From Pedobacter sp. N36a (GTDB lineage: Bacteria > Bacteroidota > Bacteroidia > Sphingobacteriales > Sphingobacteriaceae): DNA of 64,000 bases. The notes beneath the pieces were generated by a model. The model was not told the DNA's origin, did no database searches, and saw only the letters and a program-made list of their open reading frames with translations. Below are positions 51,034 to 61,370 of this stretch, one piece after another. Both the position numbers and the translations under genes were made by a program. The number at the start of each line of letters is the position of its first letter. Positions within the stretch are counted from its first letter, which is position 1. The stretch lies in contig NZ_JACSZW010000003.1 of the NCBI RefSeq assembly GCF_014472395.1, positions 62,001-126,000 of the forward strand, read 5' to 3'.

Positions 51034-52557
51034 ATGAATAAGAACCTATTGACCCTTTTTTTTATGGCACTGGCCTGTACGGCCATGGGCCAGACCGCTA
51101 AAAAGCCCAAGAAAAACGTACCCAATGTCATTTATATCTGTGCAGATGACCTCGGTTATGGTGATCTGGGCTGTTATGGCGCCACAAAGATCAATACACC
51201 AAACTTAGACCGTCTGGCGGCGGAAGGCATTCGTTTTACCGATGGCCATGCCACCTCTGCGACCTGTACACCTTCGCGTTATGCTTTCATGACTGGTGAA
51301 TATCCCTGGCGTAAAAAAGGAACCGGTATTTTGCCTGGTGATGCGGCATTGATCATTCCTACTGATAAGACCACACTGCCGAATCTTTTTAAGAAAGCAG
51401 GGTACCAAACAGGGATCGTCGGAAAATGGCATCTGGGGATCGGTGAAGCTGTTGAGAAAGATTGGAACGGGGAACTGAAACCAGGGCCTAATGAGGTCGG
51501 TTTCGACTATTCGTTTATCTTTCCTGCTACTGCAGACCGCGTACCGACGGTATTCCTGGAAAACCATAAAGTACTGGCCTTAGAAGCTAATGACCCTATT
51601 GAAGTTGATTATAAACAAAAAGTGGGAAATGATCCAACTGGAAAAGACCACCCTGAATTGTTGAAAATGCAGAGTTCGCCCGGACAAGGACACAACCAAA
51701 CCATCGTCAATGGCATTGGCCGTATCGGTTACATGAGCGGTGGTAAAATGGCAAGATGGGTAGATGAAGAAGTTTCGACCACTTTCTTAAGTACTGCTCA
51801 GGGCTTTATTGAGAAAAATCAACACCAGCCTTTCTTTTTGTACTATGCTTTAACAGAACCTCATGTGCCGCGTATGCCGGCTACCCGATTTAAAGGGAAG
51901 AGTGGGCTAGGATTGCGTGGGGACGCAATTTTACAGTTAGATTGGACGATTGGAGAGATCATGAAACAGCTGAAATTGCTGGGTATTGATAAAAATACCA
52001 TGATCGTATTTACCAGTGATAACGGCCCGGTACTGGACGATGGCTATCAGGATGAAGCAGTAACGAAACAAAATGGACATCAGCCTGCAGGTGTACTGCG
52101 GGGTGGAAAATACAGTGCGTTAGAAGGTGGTACAAGAGTTCCGTTTATTGTGAGCTGGCCAGGTCAACTGAAGCCTCAGGTTTCATCCGCATTGCTGAGC
52201 CAGATGGACTTATTGGCTTCTTTTTCTAAGCTGATCCAACAGCCGATTCCTGTTGGTGACGCGCTAGACAGTGAGGATGTATTAGAGGCGCTACTTGGAA
52301 AATCTTCAAAAGGCAGGTCCGTATTTGTGGAACAAGGCGGTCCGCTTTCACTATTGAAAGATGGCTGGAAATATATTAGTCCGAGTAATGGCGGTGCTTT
52401 TATGCAGGATGTAGGGATTGAAACGGGTAATTTGCCAACTGCACAATTGTATCATTTAACAGAAGATCTTGCAGAAAAGAACAACCTGGCTTTAAAATAT
52501 CCGGAAAGGGTAAAAGAGATGGCTGCTTTGCTGGAAGAGATTAAATCTAAGAAATAA
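51034..52557 (+). CDS. Secreted sulfatase (arylsulfatase type S1)
   Basis: A 507-aa exported sulfatase with a signal peptide (LFFMALACTAMGQ). It cleaves sulfate esters from an unknown substrate. The formylglycine motif is C78-T-P-S-R82, in which Cys78 must be oxidised by a maturase encoded elsewhere. Metal-binding ADDLGYGDLGCYG (37-49) and FTSDNGPV near residue 329 (Asp-Asn pair) are in place. The gene stands alone with no polysaccharide-utilisation genes, so a sulfated glycan target is only a family-based guess. It closes with a terminator. Confidence 0.93.
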   Translation: MNKNLLTLFFMALACTAMGQTAKKPKKNVPNVIYICADDLGYGDLGCYGATKINTPNLDRLAAEGIRFTDGHATSATCTPSRYAFMTGEYPWRKKGTGILPGDAALIIPTDKTTLPNLFKKAGYQTGIVGKWHLGIGEAVEKDWNGELKPGPNEVGFDYSFIFPATADRVPTVFLENHKVLALEANDPIEVDYKQKVGNDPTGKDHPELLKMQSSPGQGHNQTIVNGIGRIGYMSGGKMARWVDEEVSTTFLSTAQGFIEKNQHQPFFLYYALTEPHVPRMPATRFKGKSGLGLRGDAILQLDWTIGEIMKQLKLLGIDKNTMIVFTSDNGPVLDDGYQDEAVTKQNGHQPAGVLRGGKYSALEGGTRVPFIVSWPGQLKPQVSSALLSQMDLLASFSKLIQQPIPVGDALDSEDVLEALLGKSSKGRSVFVEQGGPLSLLKDGWKYISPSNGGAFMQDVGIETGNLPTAQLYHLTEDLAEKNNLALKYPERVKEMAALLEEIKSKK

Positions 52558-52572
52558 ATAGTATTAAAAAAG

Positions 52573-52602
52573 AGCCCGGATCCAATATCGGGCTGTTTTT
52601 AT
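52573..52602 (+). terminator. Terminator after the sulfatase gene
   Basis: AGCCCG (52573-52578) and CGGGCT (52589-52594) with a 10-nt loop and a T-tract. Confidence 0.7.
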
Positions 52603-52689
52603 TTTAGGCGTTTTGCCTTGGGTATAAATCGGCATTTTATATCGTAAAACGATTGATTTTTAATCATTAATAATTAACAGCATTCTTCT

Positions 52690-52697
52690 TATCTTTG
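52690..52697 (+). promoter_or_regulatory. -7 element upstream of the PIF1-like helicase gene
   Basis: TATCTTTG fits TAnnTTTG exactly and is 46 bp before the ATG. No TTG at a suitable distance is visible. Confidence 0.4.
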
Positions 52698-52743
52698 AGC
52701 ACAACAATTTAAAGATGGTTTATTTTTAATTGATGCCAATAAT

Positions 52744-55026
52744 ATGTCTGAACAAAACCCCGCCGAGCTTGCCGCTAAATTTGTAAACTATACTGCTAAA
52801 CACATCTTTCTGACAGGAAAGGCCGGCACCGGTAAAACTACCTTTTTGCGTAACCTGATAGAACTGACCCATAAAAAGGCAGTGATTGCGGCACCAACAG
52901 GGATTGCAGCGATCAATGCTGCGGGCGTAACCATTCATTCTTTATTTCAGCTTCCTTTTGGGACCTATCTGCCCAAAGCTCCGGCTGCAGATGGTGATCA
53001 TTATAACCAGCAATACAATACCCCGAAATCTATTGTCCGCCATCTAAACATGACTTCCTCAAAAAGGAAAGTACTGATTGATATGGAATTGCTGATCATC
53101 GATGAAGTGAGTATGCTTCGTGCAGATTTACTGGATGCCATCGATATGGTCCTGCGCTATATCAGAAGGAACAATACGGCTAGTTTTGGAGGTGTACAGG
53201 TGTTGTTTATTGGTGATTTGCACCAGCTTCCGCCAGTCGTGAAATCTTCGGAATGGAACCTCATGGGACAATTTTACAACAGTGCTTATTTTTTCGATGC
53301 GCTGGCGCTGCAGAACAACCCTCCGATTTATATTGAGCTGGAGAAAATCTACCGACAGGCAGATCAGGTGTTCATCAACCTGCTGAATAACCTCCGCAAT
53401 AATGAGGTGACGGCTCAGGATGTGGCGCTATTGGACAAATATTATAAGGCCGATTTTAAGCCGACTGTAAGCGACAAATACATTACCCTCACTACCCATA
53501 ATAACAAAGCGGATGCTTTAAACAAGGAAAGACTGGAGGAATTAAAAGCCTCTTCTTATCTGTATACGGCTAAAGTGGAGAACGATTTTTCTGAGTATGC
53601 TTATCCTGCTGAACATATTCTGGAGCTTAAAAAAGGTGCCCAGGTGATGTTCATTAAGAATGACCCTACCGGCGAACAGCGTTTTTTTAATGGAAAGATT
53701 GCCGTGGTGACCGAACTTAGAACAGACTTGATTGAGGTGCAGGCGGAAGGGACTAATGAGAAGATTATCCTGGAAAAATATACCTGGAAGAATATTAAAT
53801 ATACAACGGATAAGGTGACCGGTGAGATTGAAGAGGAGCTGGCAGGAACATTTACCCAATATCCTTTGAAATTGGCCTGGGCAATTACCGTGCATAAGAG
53901 TCAGGGTTTAACCTTCGATAAGGCCATCATTGACATCGGGAATGCTTTTGCCCCCGGACAAATTTATGTGGCATTATCCCGTCTTCGCTCCTTGGATGGA
54001 CTGATCCTGACTTCTAAGATTTCCGGTTCCGGTATCCGACAGGATCAAAATGTATCTTTCTTTTCGAAAACTAAAGAAAGTCAGATGAGCCTGGATACGC
54101 AGATCGTTACCGAAAGTGATGCCTTTTTGAGAAACTACCTGCTGCAATGTTTTGATTTGACTCCGCTGGATAATTATGTGTACGAACATGTGCATTCTTA
54201 TACCAAAGACATTAATAAATCTGCGAAGCAGAAGCATGTGAAATGGGCTGGGCAGCTGTTGAAAGACCTGAGTGAAGTGAAGGCCAATGCCAATAAGTTC
54301 CTTGCGCAGATTCAACGCATGTACGCTGTGGATACGCCCGAAGGAAGAACCGCCTTGCTGGAACGTACGATTGCTGCGGAGAATTATTTTAACCCGATTG
54401 TAGTTGGCTTCTCCAAGCGGATTTTTGAGCGTATGGAACTGGTGAAACTAGATCAGCAAGTCACCGCCTATTTAACTGAACTGCTGGAAATGGAAGCTTT
54501 GTTTTATGATCAGTATAAGAAAATCAGGAAAGCAACCGCGATGTTGAATTCCACCATTAATGGAACAGAATTTACCAAAAAGGACGTGACCGCATTGATG
54601 AGCCAGGCCGAAAGAGCAGCTACTATGGCAAAAGTATTCGCTGTTCCGGGTAAACTTGACTTTACAGCTAAGAAAGGTAAACCTACAAAAGGAAAAACGG
54701 CTGCTCCGAAGGTAGAAAAGGAACCAAAGGTAGATACGAAAGAGGTTTCTCTGGAAATGCTGAAATCGGGAAAAACACTATCGGAGATCGCTTCAGAACG
54801 TAAAATGGTGATTGGTACTATTGAAGGTCATTTGGCTTATTACGTCGCGAAACATGAGGTTTCTGCAAAGGATATTCTTGGCAAAAGGAAGCTTGATAAT
54901 ATTTTGAAGGCCATTCAGGATTTAAAGACCCTCCAGATGAATCCGATTAGGGAACACCTGGGTAGGGACTATACGTTTGGCGAAATTAAAATCGGTGTGG
55001 CCGCACACCTTGCAGAAGGAGAGTAA
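52744..55026 (+). CDS. PIF1/RecD-like DNA helicase with C-terminal RQC-type helix-turn-helix
   Basis: A 760-aa superfamily 1 helicase. Walker A is GKAGTGKT (25-32) with K31, motif Ia is APTGIAAINAAG, and Walker B is LLIIDEVSM (D120/E121). GDLHQLPPV is near residue 158, and the later TVHKSQGLTFDKAIID contains motif V. After a Lys-rich linker (about 635-665) the C-terminus (665-755) holds LEMLKSGKTLSEIASERKMV, like the helix-turn-helix found at the end of RecQ-related proteins. It probably unwinds duplex or structured DNA in genome maintenance. It meets dapF tail to tail with no gap. Confidence 0.88.
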   Translation: MSEQNPAELAAKFVNYTAKHIFLTGKAGTGKTTFLRNLIELTHKKAVIAAPTGIAAINAAGVTIHSLFQLPFGTYLPKAPAADGDHYNQQYNTPKSIVRHLNMTSSKRKVLIDMELLIIDEVSMLRADLLDAIDMVLRYIRRNNTASFGGVQVLFIGDLHQLPPVVKSSEWNLMGQFYNSAYFFDALALQNNPPIYIELEKIYRQADQVFINLLNNLRNNEVTAQDVALLDKYYKADFKPTVSDKYITLTTHNNKADALNKERLEELKASSYLYTAKVENDFSEYAYPAEHILELKKGAQVMFIKNDPTGEQRFFNGKIAVVTELRTDLIEVQAEGTNEKIILEKYTWKNIKYTTDKVTGEIEEELAGTFTQYPLKLAWAITVHKSQGLTFDKAIIDIGNAFAPGQIYVALSRLRSLDGLILTSKISGSGIRQDQNVSFFSKTKESQMSLDTQIVTESDAFLRNYLLQCFDLTPLDNYVYEHVHSYTKDINKSAKQKHVKWAGQLLKDLSEVKANANKFLAQIQRMYAVDTPEGRTALLERTIAAENYFNPIVVGFSKRIFERMELVKLDQQVTAYLTELLEMEALFYDQYKKIRKATAMLNSTINGTEFTKKDVTALMSQAERAATMAKVFAVPGKLDFTAKKGKPTKGKTAAPKVEKEPKVDTKEVSLEMLKSGKTLSEIASERKMVIGTIEGHLAYYVAKHEVSAKDILGKRKLDNILKAIQDLKTLQMNPIREHLGRDYTFGEIKIGVAAHLAEGE

Positions 55027-55812
55027 TTAGCTGTTTACTTCTCCTGTGAATACCTGCACTGCCGGGCCGCAAAGGTATATATTGCTGAATTTTGAACCAT
55101 CATAATCAAACTGGATGGTTAAATCACCGCCCAGTACTTTGATTGGGGTTTCGATATGACCTGCTTGTTTTAAGTGCTGCGCCATAGATAAGGCTACGGC
55201 AGTGACACCAGTTCCGCAGGCATAAGTTTCATCTTCTACGCCTCTTTCGAAGGTGCGTACAAAGAAATGATCACCTTGATTTTCTACAAAGTTTACATTG
55301 ATTCCTTCCGCTTGATAAGTGTCGTTATTGCGGATCGCTTTTCCTTCTGTGAATACATCCTTGTCCTTTAAGCCAGTCACCTGCAACACATAATGTGGTG
55401 AGCCAGTATTTAAAACATAAGCATCTCCGTCTCTTTCGATGGTATCTATGTTGATCATTTGGAGGTTTACCCAGTCGCCTTCAGCTGAAATTTTGGCATA
55501 ATGAGGGCCGTCGACTGCCAAAAATTCAGTCTCTATGTCGATGATGTCCAGGTACTTGGCAAATGCAACAATACACCTTCCACCGTTCCCGCACATGCTG
55601 CCCAACTTCCCATCTGCATTGAAGTATAACATCTCGAAATCATAATCTTCATGGTTCTGAAGCAGCATTAATCCGTCTGCTCCAATTCCAAAACGCCTGT
55701 TACACAGGTCTAAAACCGTATTATTATCCTTATATTGGAAAGATAAATCGCGGTTGTCAATTAAAATGAAGTCATTTCCTGCGCCCTGGTACTTGAAGAA
55801 CTTAGTTTTCAT
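55027..55812 (-). CDS. dapF: Diaminopimelate epimerase
   Basis: A 261-aa cytoplasmic enzyme that converts LL- to meso-diaminopimelate for lysine and peptidoglycan synthesis. The two catalytic cysteines are C74 in MCGNGGRC and C199 in YACGTGVTA, as in other DapF proteins. N-terminal FFKYQGAGNDFILID is also typical. The start at 55812 is the family start. It lies alone on the minus strand and no other lysine gene is in the window. Confidence 0.96.
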   Translation of the reverse strand: MKTKFFKYQGAGNDFILIDNRDLSFQYKDNNTVLDLCNRRFGIGADGLMLLQNHEDYDFEMLYFNADGKLGSMCGNGGRCIVAFAKYLDIIDIETEFLAVDGPHYAKISAEGDWVNLQMINIDTIERDGDAYVLNTGSPHYVLQVTGLKDKDVFTEGKAIRNNDTYQAEGINVNFVENQGDHFFVRTFERGVEDETYACGTGVTAVALSMAQHLKQAGHIETPIKVLGGDLTIQFDYDGSKFSNIYLCGPAVQVFTGEVNS

Positions 55813-56034
55813 AAACGGTATGGGGTTTTTATTTTAACATTTTTTAACAGTTTTAAAGGGCTGTTGCTAATGCAAATATCGTTGATATGGTATTAAATTT
55901 GACTATATCATTGAAAAGAAAAGTTCTTAACAGGTAAAATTAATAAATAGCTTCTGGCTTTTCACCAATCGGGCAGATCGGTCGAACCAGAAGGAATTGG
56001 ACATCATTAAAAACATACAAAAAATAGGAGACAA

Positions 56035-57573
56035 ATGAAAAAAATAGGATTGATAGCATTAGCCGCATTAATGGGTGGAGCGGCTGCATTAGGTGGCTAT
56101 AAATTATTAGAACGTAATCAGGATAGTAGAACACTAACTGAGCAGCAAAATGTACTTTTCGCTAATAACCCAGCGAAGATTTCCTCTACAGGAGCGGTAG
56201 ATTTTGTACAGGCCGCAGCAGCAGTATCGCCAGGCGTAGTGCATATTAAGACTACTTATGGTGGTAAAAGCAGCGAGCAATCAGGTGGAGGTTCTCCAGC
56301 AGATATGTTCGAAGAGTTTTTTGGTCGAGGTGGCCGTAGTATGCCACGTGCACCAAGAGCCGCTTCAGGTTCAGGTGTAATTTTAACACCAGACGGGTAT
56401 ATTGTAACCAATAACCACGTGGTGGAGAATGCGGATAAAATTGAGGTGATTCTTTCTGATCGCCGTAAGGTAGTGGCTAAAGTAATTGGTACAGACCCAA
56501 ATACTGACCTTGCCTTAATTAAGGTAGAAGAAACTGGATTACCAGTGGTAAAAATGGGTAACTCTGATCACGTTCAGATTGGTGAATGGGTATTGGCAGT
56601 AGGTTTCCCATTGGATCTTCAAACTACCGTTACTGCAGGTATTGTGAGTGCAAAAGCCAGAAGTATTGGTATCCTAGCCAGACAGCAAAACCAGTTGACG
56701 GAACAGGAGTATGAAGAATACCGCAGAACAGGTAAAGCACCTCAGCGTACAAATACCAGTATTGAGTCTTTCATTCAAACTGATGCGGCGATTAACCCTG
56801 GAAACAGTGGCGGTGCTTTAGTGAATGCAAATGGAGAGCTGATCGGTATCAATGCCGCTATTGCTTCTCAAACAGGTACGAATGAAGGTTACGGTTTCGC
56901 TATTCCAGTGAACCTTGCTAAAAAGATCCTGGAAGATTTCAGGAAATATGGTACGGTAAAACGTGGATATATTGGCGTTTCTTTCCGTCCGTTGGATGCA
57001 GATGCTGCGGAAGAATTGAAAGTTAAAGATATCAATGGTCTGTACGTAATGGATGTGGTAGAAAATGGTGGCGGTGCCGCTGCGGGCATCAAGAAAGGTG
57101 ATATCATCAAGAAAGTAGAAGGTCAGCCAATTTATGACTCTCCTGATTTACAGGAAAAAATTGGTCGTATGAGCCCTGGTGATAAAATCAATCTGACCAT
57201 TTTGAGAGATGGTTCTCTGAAAGATATCAATGTAACTTTGAAAGGTGAAAGCAGTGTTACTGCACCTAAAACTGCAGCTTCAGGTAAAGCAACCGGTGCG
57301 ACTATCAGTAAATTGGGTGCGGGTTTTGCCCCAGCTCCAGCTGCGCTGAAAGCAAAATTAGGTGCAAGATCAGGGGTAGTGGTGACCACTGTTGAGCCTG
57401 GAAAACTGTTCGACTCTCTGGATATTCCAAAAGGACTGTTGATTACAGGGGTGAATGGTAAACCAGTAAACTCTGCGAAAGATGTAGAAGCGGCATTGCC
57501 AACTTCGAAAAATGGAATGACAACGATCACTGGTGTAGGTGCCGATGGTCAGAATTATTCTTTCACTTTCTAA
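56035..57573 (+). CDS. degP: HtrA/DegP-type periplasmic serine protease
   Basis: A 512-aa periplasmic protease and chaperone of family S1C. A hydrophobic N-terminal segment (signal or anchor, 3-22) is followed by the trypsin-like domain with the triad H128 (TNNHVV), D158 (NTDLAL) and S258 (GNSGGA). Two PDZ domains lie at about 310-405 and 425-510. An AGGAGA sequence ends 2 bp before the ATG, one of the few Shine-Dalgarno-like sites here. TAAATTTG at 55894-55901 fits a -7 element, which would leave a leader of about 130 nt. A strong terminator follows. Confidence 0.95.
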   Translation: MKKIGLIALAALMGGAAALGGYKLLERNQDSRTLTEQQNVLFANNPAKISSTGAVDFVQAAAAVSPGVVHIKTTYGGKSSEQSGGGSPADMFEEFFGRGGRSMPRAPRAASGSGVILTPDGYIVTNNHVVENADKIEVILSDRRKVVAKVIGTDPNTDLALIKVEETGLPVVKMGNSDHVQIGEWVLAVGFPLDLQTTVTAGIVSAKARSIGILARQQNQLTEQEYEEYRRTGKAPQRTNTSIESFIQTDAAINPGNSGGALVNANGELIGINAAIASQTGTNEGYGFAIPVNLAKKILEDFRKYGTVKRGYIGVSFRPLDADAAEELKVKDINGLYVMDVVENGGGAAAGIKKGDIIKKVEGQPIYDSPDLQEKIGRMSPGDKINLTILRDGSLKDINVTLKGESSVTAPKTAASGKATGATISKLGAGFAPAPAALKAKLGARSGVVVTTVEPGKLFDSLDIPKGLLITGVNGKPVNSAKDVEAALPTSKNGMTTITGVGADGQNYSFTF

Positions 57574-57598
57574 GGAATCCCATTTTTATAAATGATTT

Positions 57599-57634
57599 AA
57601 ACGGGAAGCAGTTTTACTGCTTCCCGTTTTTTTT
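57599..57634 (+). terminator. Intrinsic terminator of the HtrA gene
   Basis: A perfect 14-bp stem, AAACGGGAAGCAGT / ACTGCTTCCCGTTT, with a 3-nt loop and a T-tract. Confidence 0.93.
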
Positions 57635-57758
57635 GTCTGGCAAGATGCCTTTCTTAAGAATGGGCTGGGTTTTCAACTCAGGAAGTCTAGAACGTTTCTA
57701 AATAAACCAATTGTCGGTTTTTTATGACAATCCTTAACCAATTAATTCTTTTATTAAA

Positions 57759-57766
57759 TACTTTTG
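57759..57766 (+). promoter_or_regulatory. -7 element of the sdhCAB promoter
   Basis: TACTTTTG fits TAnnTTTG exactly, 26 bp before the sdhC ATG. No convincing TTG lies at the standard spacing. Confidence 0.5.
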
Positions 57767-57792
57767 CATGAATAGAACTAAAATACAATCAA

Positions 57793-58473
57793 ATGGCTAG
57801 TTTCGGAAACGCTTTTTCCTCGTCTATAGGAAAAAAACTAATAATGGGTATCACCGGCCTGTTTCTTATTTCATTTCTCGCAGTTCACTGCTTTATCAAT
57901 TTATTGATATTTGTAAATGACGGTGGCTTAACCTTCAATGTAGGGGCACATTTTATGGCTACTAACTGGCTGATCAGAGCGATGGAAGTCGTGTTGATGG
58001 CTGGATTACTGGCACACATTATCCAGGGTTTACGTTTGGTTTTTCAGAACCAGGCTGCTCGTCCGGTAAAGTATGCGGTCGTAGATGGCGCAGCAAACAG
58101 TAAATGGTATTCCAGATCAATGGGTTTATTAGGAACGATCCTTTTAATTTTCCTGATCGTGCATTTATCTGACTTCTGGATAGTTTCTCGTTTTACAGGA
58201 ATTCCTACAGTGGACGCGAATGGACATGAAAACCTTTTTGCAGTAATGGTAGCAAGATTCCAAACCCTTTGGGTAGTGATCTTATATGCAATTGCAATGG
58301 CTTCCCTATGTTACCACTTATTACACGGTTTTGCTTCTGCATTCCAGACTTTAGGATGGAATCATAAAAAATACACGCCGCTGATAAAAGCATTTGGTGT
58401 ATGGTATTCAATTATCATCGCAATTCTATTTGCTATTATGCCTGTCGCAATTTACGCAGGTTATATTAAATAA
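57793..58473 (+). CDS. sdhC: Succinate dehydrogenase cytochrome b subunit
   Basis: A 226-aa membrane anchor of complex II with five transmembrane helices, i.e. the single-subunit type (type B, two hemes) rather than separate SdhC and SdhD. It starts with SIGKKLIMGITGLFLISFLAVHCFINL, where a His typical of heme ligation is seen, and other His residues lie in LLAHIIQGLRL and CYHLLHGFASAFQTLGWNH. It passes electrons between SdhB and menaquinone. It is the first gene of the sdhCAB operon. Confidence 0.93.
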   Translation: MASFGNAFSSSIGKKLIMGITGLFLISFLAVHCFINLLIFVNDGGLTFNVGAHFMATNWLIRAMEVVLMAGLLAHIIQGLRLVFQNQAARPVKYAVVDGAANSKWYSRSMGLLGTILLIFLIVHLSDFWIVSRFTGIPTVDANGHENLFAVMVARFQTLWVVILYAIAMASLCYHLLHGFASAFQTLGWNHKKYTPLIKAFGVWYSIIIAILFAIMPVAIYAGYIK

Positions 58474-58502
58474 TTTTTGAACTTATATAAAGCTTAAATA
58501 AA

Positions 58503-60482
58503 ATGGCTGAATTAAATGCAAATATACCGGAAGGTGATTTAATGGAAAAATGGACGAAATTAAAGTCGTCGATGCCATTAGTTAACCCGGCAAATAAAAG
58601 AAGCATAGAAGTTATTGTAGTAGGTTCTGGGTTGGCAGGTGCTTCTGCAGCAGCAACTCTAGCTGAAATGGGTTATAAAGTGAAGTGTTTCTGCTTCCAG
58701 GATTCACCAAGAAGAGCGCACTCTATCGCTGCTCAGGGTGGTATCAATGCCGCAAAAAACTATCAGAATGACGGTGACAGTACTTACCGTTTATTCTACG
58801 ATACCATTAAAGGTGGTGATTACCGTGCTCGCGAAGCTAACGTTTATCGTTTAGCGGAAGTAAGTGCAAACATCATAGACCAGTGTGTGGCACAAGGTGT
58901 GCCTTTAGCTAGAGAGTATGGTGGTCTTTTAGACAACCGTTCTTTTGGTGGTACACAGGTTCAAAGAACATTTTATGCTGCCGGTCAAACGGGTCAGCAA
59001 TTGCTTTTAGGAGCATATAGCGCATTAGAGCGTCAGATTGGAATGGGTAAAGTGGAAATGTTTACCCGCCATGAAATGATGGAAGTTGTAGTCATTGATG
59101 GTAAAGCACGTGGTATCATTGCCCGTAACTTAATCACTGGTGAACTGGAACGCCATTTCGGTCATGCAGTATTGTTAGGAACTGGTGGTTACGGTAACGT
59201 TTTCTACCTTTCTACAAACGCAATGGGCAGTAACGTAACTGCAGCCTGGAAAGCACACAAAAAAGGTGCGTTCTTCGGTAACCCTTGCTACACGCAGATT
59301 CACCCTACTTGTATCCCTGTTTCAGGAGATCACCAAAGTAAATTAACCCTGATGTCTGAGTCATTACGTAATGATGGAAGAATTTGGGTGCCTAAGAAAA
59401 AAGGTGATGACCGTTCTCCAATCGACATTCCTGAAGAGGAAAGAGATTATTACTTAGAGCGCAGATACCCTGCTTTCGGTAACCTTGTTCCTCGTGATGT
59501 GGCCTCTCGTGCGGCAAAAGAACGTTGTGATGCAGGTTATGGCGTAGGTAAATCTAAATTGGCAGTATACCTGGATTTCAAAGCAAATACAGAACGTTAC
59601 GGCCGTATTGAAGCGAATAAACATAATATCCATAATCCTGATAAAGAAACCTGCATGCGCTTAGGCCGTGAGGTGATTAAGGAAAAATATGGTAACCTGT
59701 TTGATATGTACAAGCAAATCACCGGAGAGGATCCTTATGAACTGCCAATGCGTATTTATCCTGCTGTTCACTATACAATGGGTGGACTATGGGTAGATTA
59801 CAACTTGATGACTACAGTTCCAGGATTGTACGCTTTAGGTGAAGCTAACTTCTCAGATCATGGTGCAAACCGTTTGGGTGCCTCTGCATTGATGCAAGGC
59901 CTTGCAGATGGTTACTTCGTGATTCCACTGACTATCGGTGCTTACTTATCTAAAGAGATTGCGACAAAAGCAATTCCATTGGATCACCCTGCATTTGTGG
60001 AAGCTGAGGCGAGTGTGAAAGGCATTGTCGATAAGTTATTCGCAATTAAAGGCACTAAATCTGTGGATCATTTCCATAAGAAATTAGGAAAGATCATGTG
60101 GGATAAATGCGGTATGGCCCGTAATGCTAAAGGATTAACGGAAGCAATTGCGGAAATTCAGCAGCTACGCAAAGACTTCTGGTCGGATGTACGTGTTCCA
60201 GGTGAGGCGAATGAATTCAATCCTGAATTAGAAAAAGCAGGTCGTGTGGCCGACTTTATCGAGTTGGGTGAGTTGATGTGTATCGATGCCTTGAACAGAA
60301 ATGAATCTTGTGGCGGTCACTTTAGAGAAGAGTTCCAGACAGAAGAAGGTGAAGCACTTCGTGATGATGAAAACTATGCTTATGTATCCGCATGGGAATA
60401 CAAAGGAGATGTGACTTTCAACCTGCATAAAGAGGAGTTGAAGTTCGGAAACATCAAGGTTGCACAAAGAAGTTATAAATAG
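58503..60482 (+). CDS. sdhA: Succinate dehydrogenase / fumarate reductase flavoprotein subunit
   Basis: A 659-aa FAD enzyme subunit that oxidises succinate to fumarate. The dinucleotide fold is [19 protein letters not shown] (37-55). The covalently bound FAD is at H73 in [18 protein letters not shown] within YTQIHPTC and [10 protein letters not shown] near the active site are family marks. The length and insertions are those of the type B family shared by Bacteroidota and epsilon-proteobacteria. It follows sdhC after 29 bp. Fumarate-reductase direction is possible in such enzymes. Confidence 0.96.
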   Translation: MAELNANIPEGDLMEKWTKLKSSMPLVNPANKRSIEVIVVGSGLAGASAAATLAEMGYKVKCFCFQDSPRRAHSIAAQGGINAAKNYQNDGDSTYRLFYDTIKGGDYRAREANVYRLAEVSANIIDQCVAQGVPLAREYGGLLDNRSFGGTQVQRTFYAAGQTGQQLLLGAYSALERQIGMGKVEMFTRHEMMEVVVIDGKARGIIARNLITGELERHFGHAVLLGTGGYGNVFYLSTNAMGSNVTAAWKAHKKGAFFGNPCYTQIHPTCIPVSGDHQSKLTLMSESLRNDGRIWVPKKKGDDRSPIDIPEEERDYYLERRYPAFGNLVPRDVASRAAKERCDAGYGVGKSKLAVYLDFKANTERYGRIEANKHNIHNPDKETCMRLGREVIKEKYGNLFDMYKQITGEDPYELPMRIYPAVHYTMGGLWVDYNLMTTVPGLYALGEANFSDHGANRLGASALMQGLADGYFVIPLTIGAYLSKEIATKAIPLDHPAFVEAEASVKGIVDKLFAIKGTKSVDHFHKKLGKIMWDKCGMARNAKGLTEAIAEIQQLRKDFWSDVRVPGEANEFNPELEKAGRVADFIELGELMCIDALNRNESCGGHFREEFQTEEGEALRDDENYAYVSAWEYKGDVTFNLHKEELKFGNIKVAQRSYK

Positions 60483-60504
60483 CAAGTACTAAAATCTCAA
60501 TATC

Positions 60505-61275
60505 ATGAGTACAGGAAATATGAATTTAACGCTGAAAATCTGGCGTCAGAAGAATAGCAAAACCAATGGTAAATTGGTGGATTATAAGTTGTCAGAGATT
60601 TCTCCTGATATGTCATTCTTAGAAATGTTTGACGTGTTGAATGAGGAGTTGATTTCAAAAGGTGATGAGCCGGTTGTTTTTGATCACGATTGTAGAGAAG
60701 GTATCTGCGGTGCCTGCTCTATGTACATCAACGGCCGTCCTCACGGACCAAAAGAAGGAGTAACTACTTGTCAGTTGCACATGCGTTCATTTAAAGATGG
60801 AGATACGATCGTTGTAGAGCCATGGAGAGCCAAGGCTTTCCCAGTCATCAAAGATTTAACAGTAGATCGTACTGCATTTGACCGTGTAATTGCAGCTGGT
60901 GGATTTATTTCAGTGAATACAGGGAATGCACAGGATGCAAACAACCTGCCAATTCCAAAAGTTCAGGCGGATTCAGCCTTCGAAGCTGCGGCTTGTATCG
61001 GATGCGGTGCTTGTGTAGCGACCTGTAAAAATGCTTCGGCGATGTTATTCGTTTCTGCAAAGATTTCTCAGCTGGCGCAATTGCCTCAGGGACAGCCAGA
61101 ACGTTACCGCAGGGTACAGAGTATGGTAGCTCAAATGGATGTCGAAGGATTCGGAAATTGTACCAATACTGGTGCTTGTGAAGCAGAATGCCCTAAAGGA
61201 ATTTCTTTAGAGAATATTGCGCGTATGAATAGAGACTTTTTATCAGCAAAATTTGTATCTGAGGAATCTATTTAA
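60505..61275 (+). CDS. sdhB: Succinate dehydrogenase iron-sulfur subunit
   Basis: A 256-aa protein with three iron-sulfur clusters that link SdhA to the cytochrome. The [2Fe-2S] ligands are C63, C68, C71 and C89 (CREGICGAC and TTC). The second group is C164, C167, C170 and C174 ([11 protein letters not shown]), and the third is C219, C225 and C229 ([13 protein letters not shown]). It follows sdhA after 22 bp and ends the operon. Confidence 0.96.
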   Translation: MSTGNMNLTLKIWRQKNSKTNGKLVDYKLSEISPDMSFLEMFDVLNEELISKGDEPVVFDHDCREGICGACSMYINGRPHGPKEGVTTCQLHMRSFKDGDTIVVEPWRAKAFPVIKDLTVDRTAFDRVIAAGGFISVNTGNAQDANNLPIPKVQADSAFEAAACIGCGACVATCKNASAMLFVSAKISQLAQLPQGQPERYRRVQSMVAQMDVEGFGNCTNTGACEAECPKGISLENIARMNRDFLSAKFVSEESI

Positions 61276-61308
61276 TAGCTTTAAGTAACGAGACAAGGAT
61301 ATTTAACA

Positions 61309-61345
61309 CGAAAGCCCGGCTGTACTAGCTGGGCTTTCGTGTTTT
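61309..61345 (+). terminator. Terminator of sdhCAB
   Basis: CGAAAGCCCGGCT (61309-61321) pairs with AGCTGGGCTTTCG (61327-61339), with one G-T pair and a 5-nt loop, then T-rich sequence. Confidence 0.85.
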
Positions 61346-61370
61346 AAGTGATTTTGTTTTTGCGGTTGAT

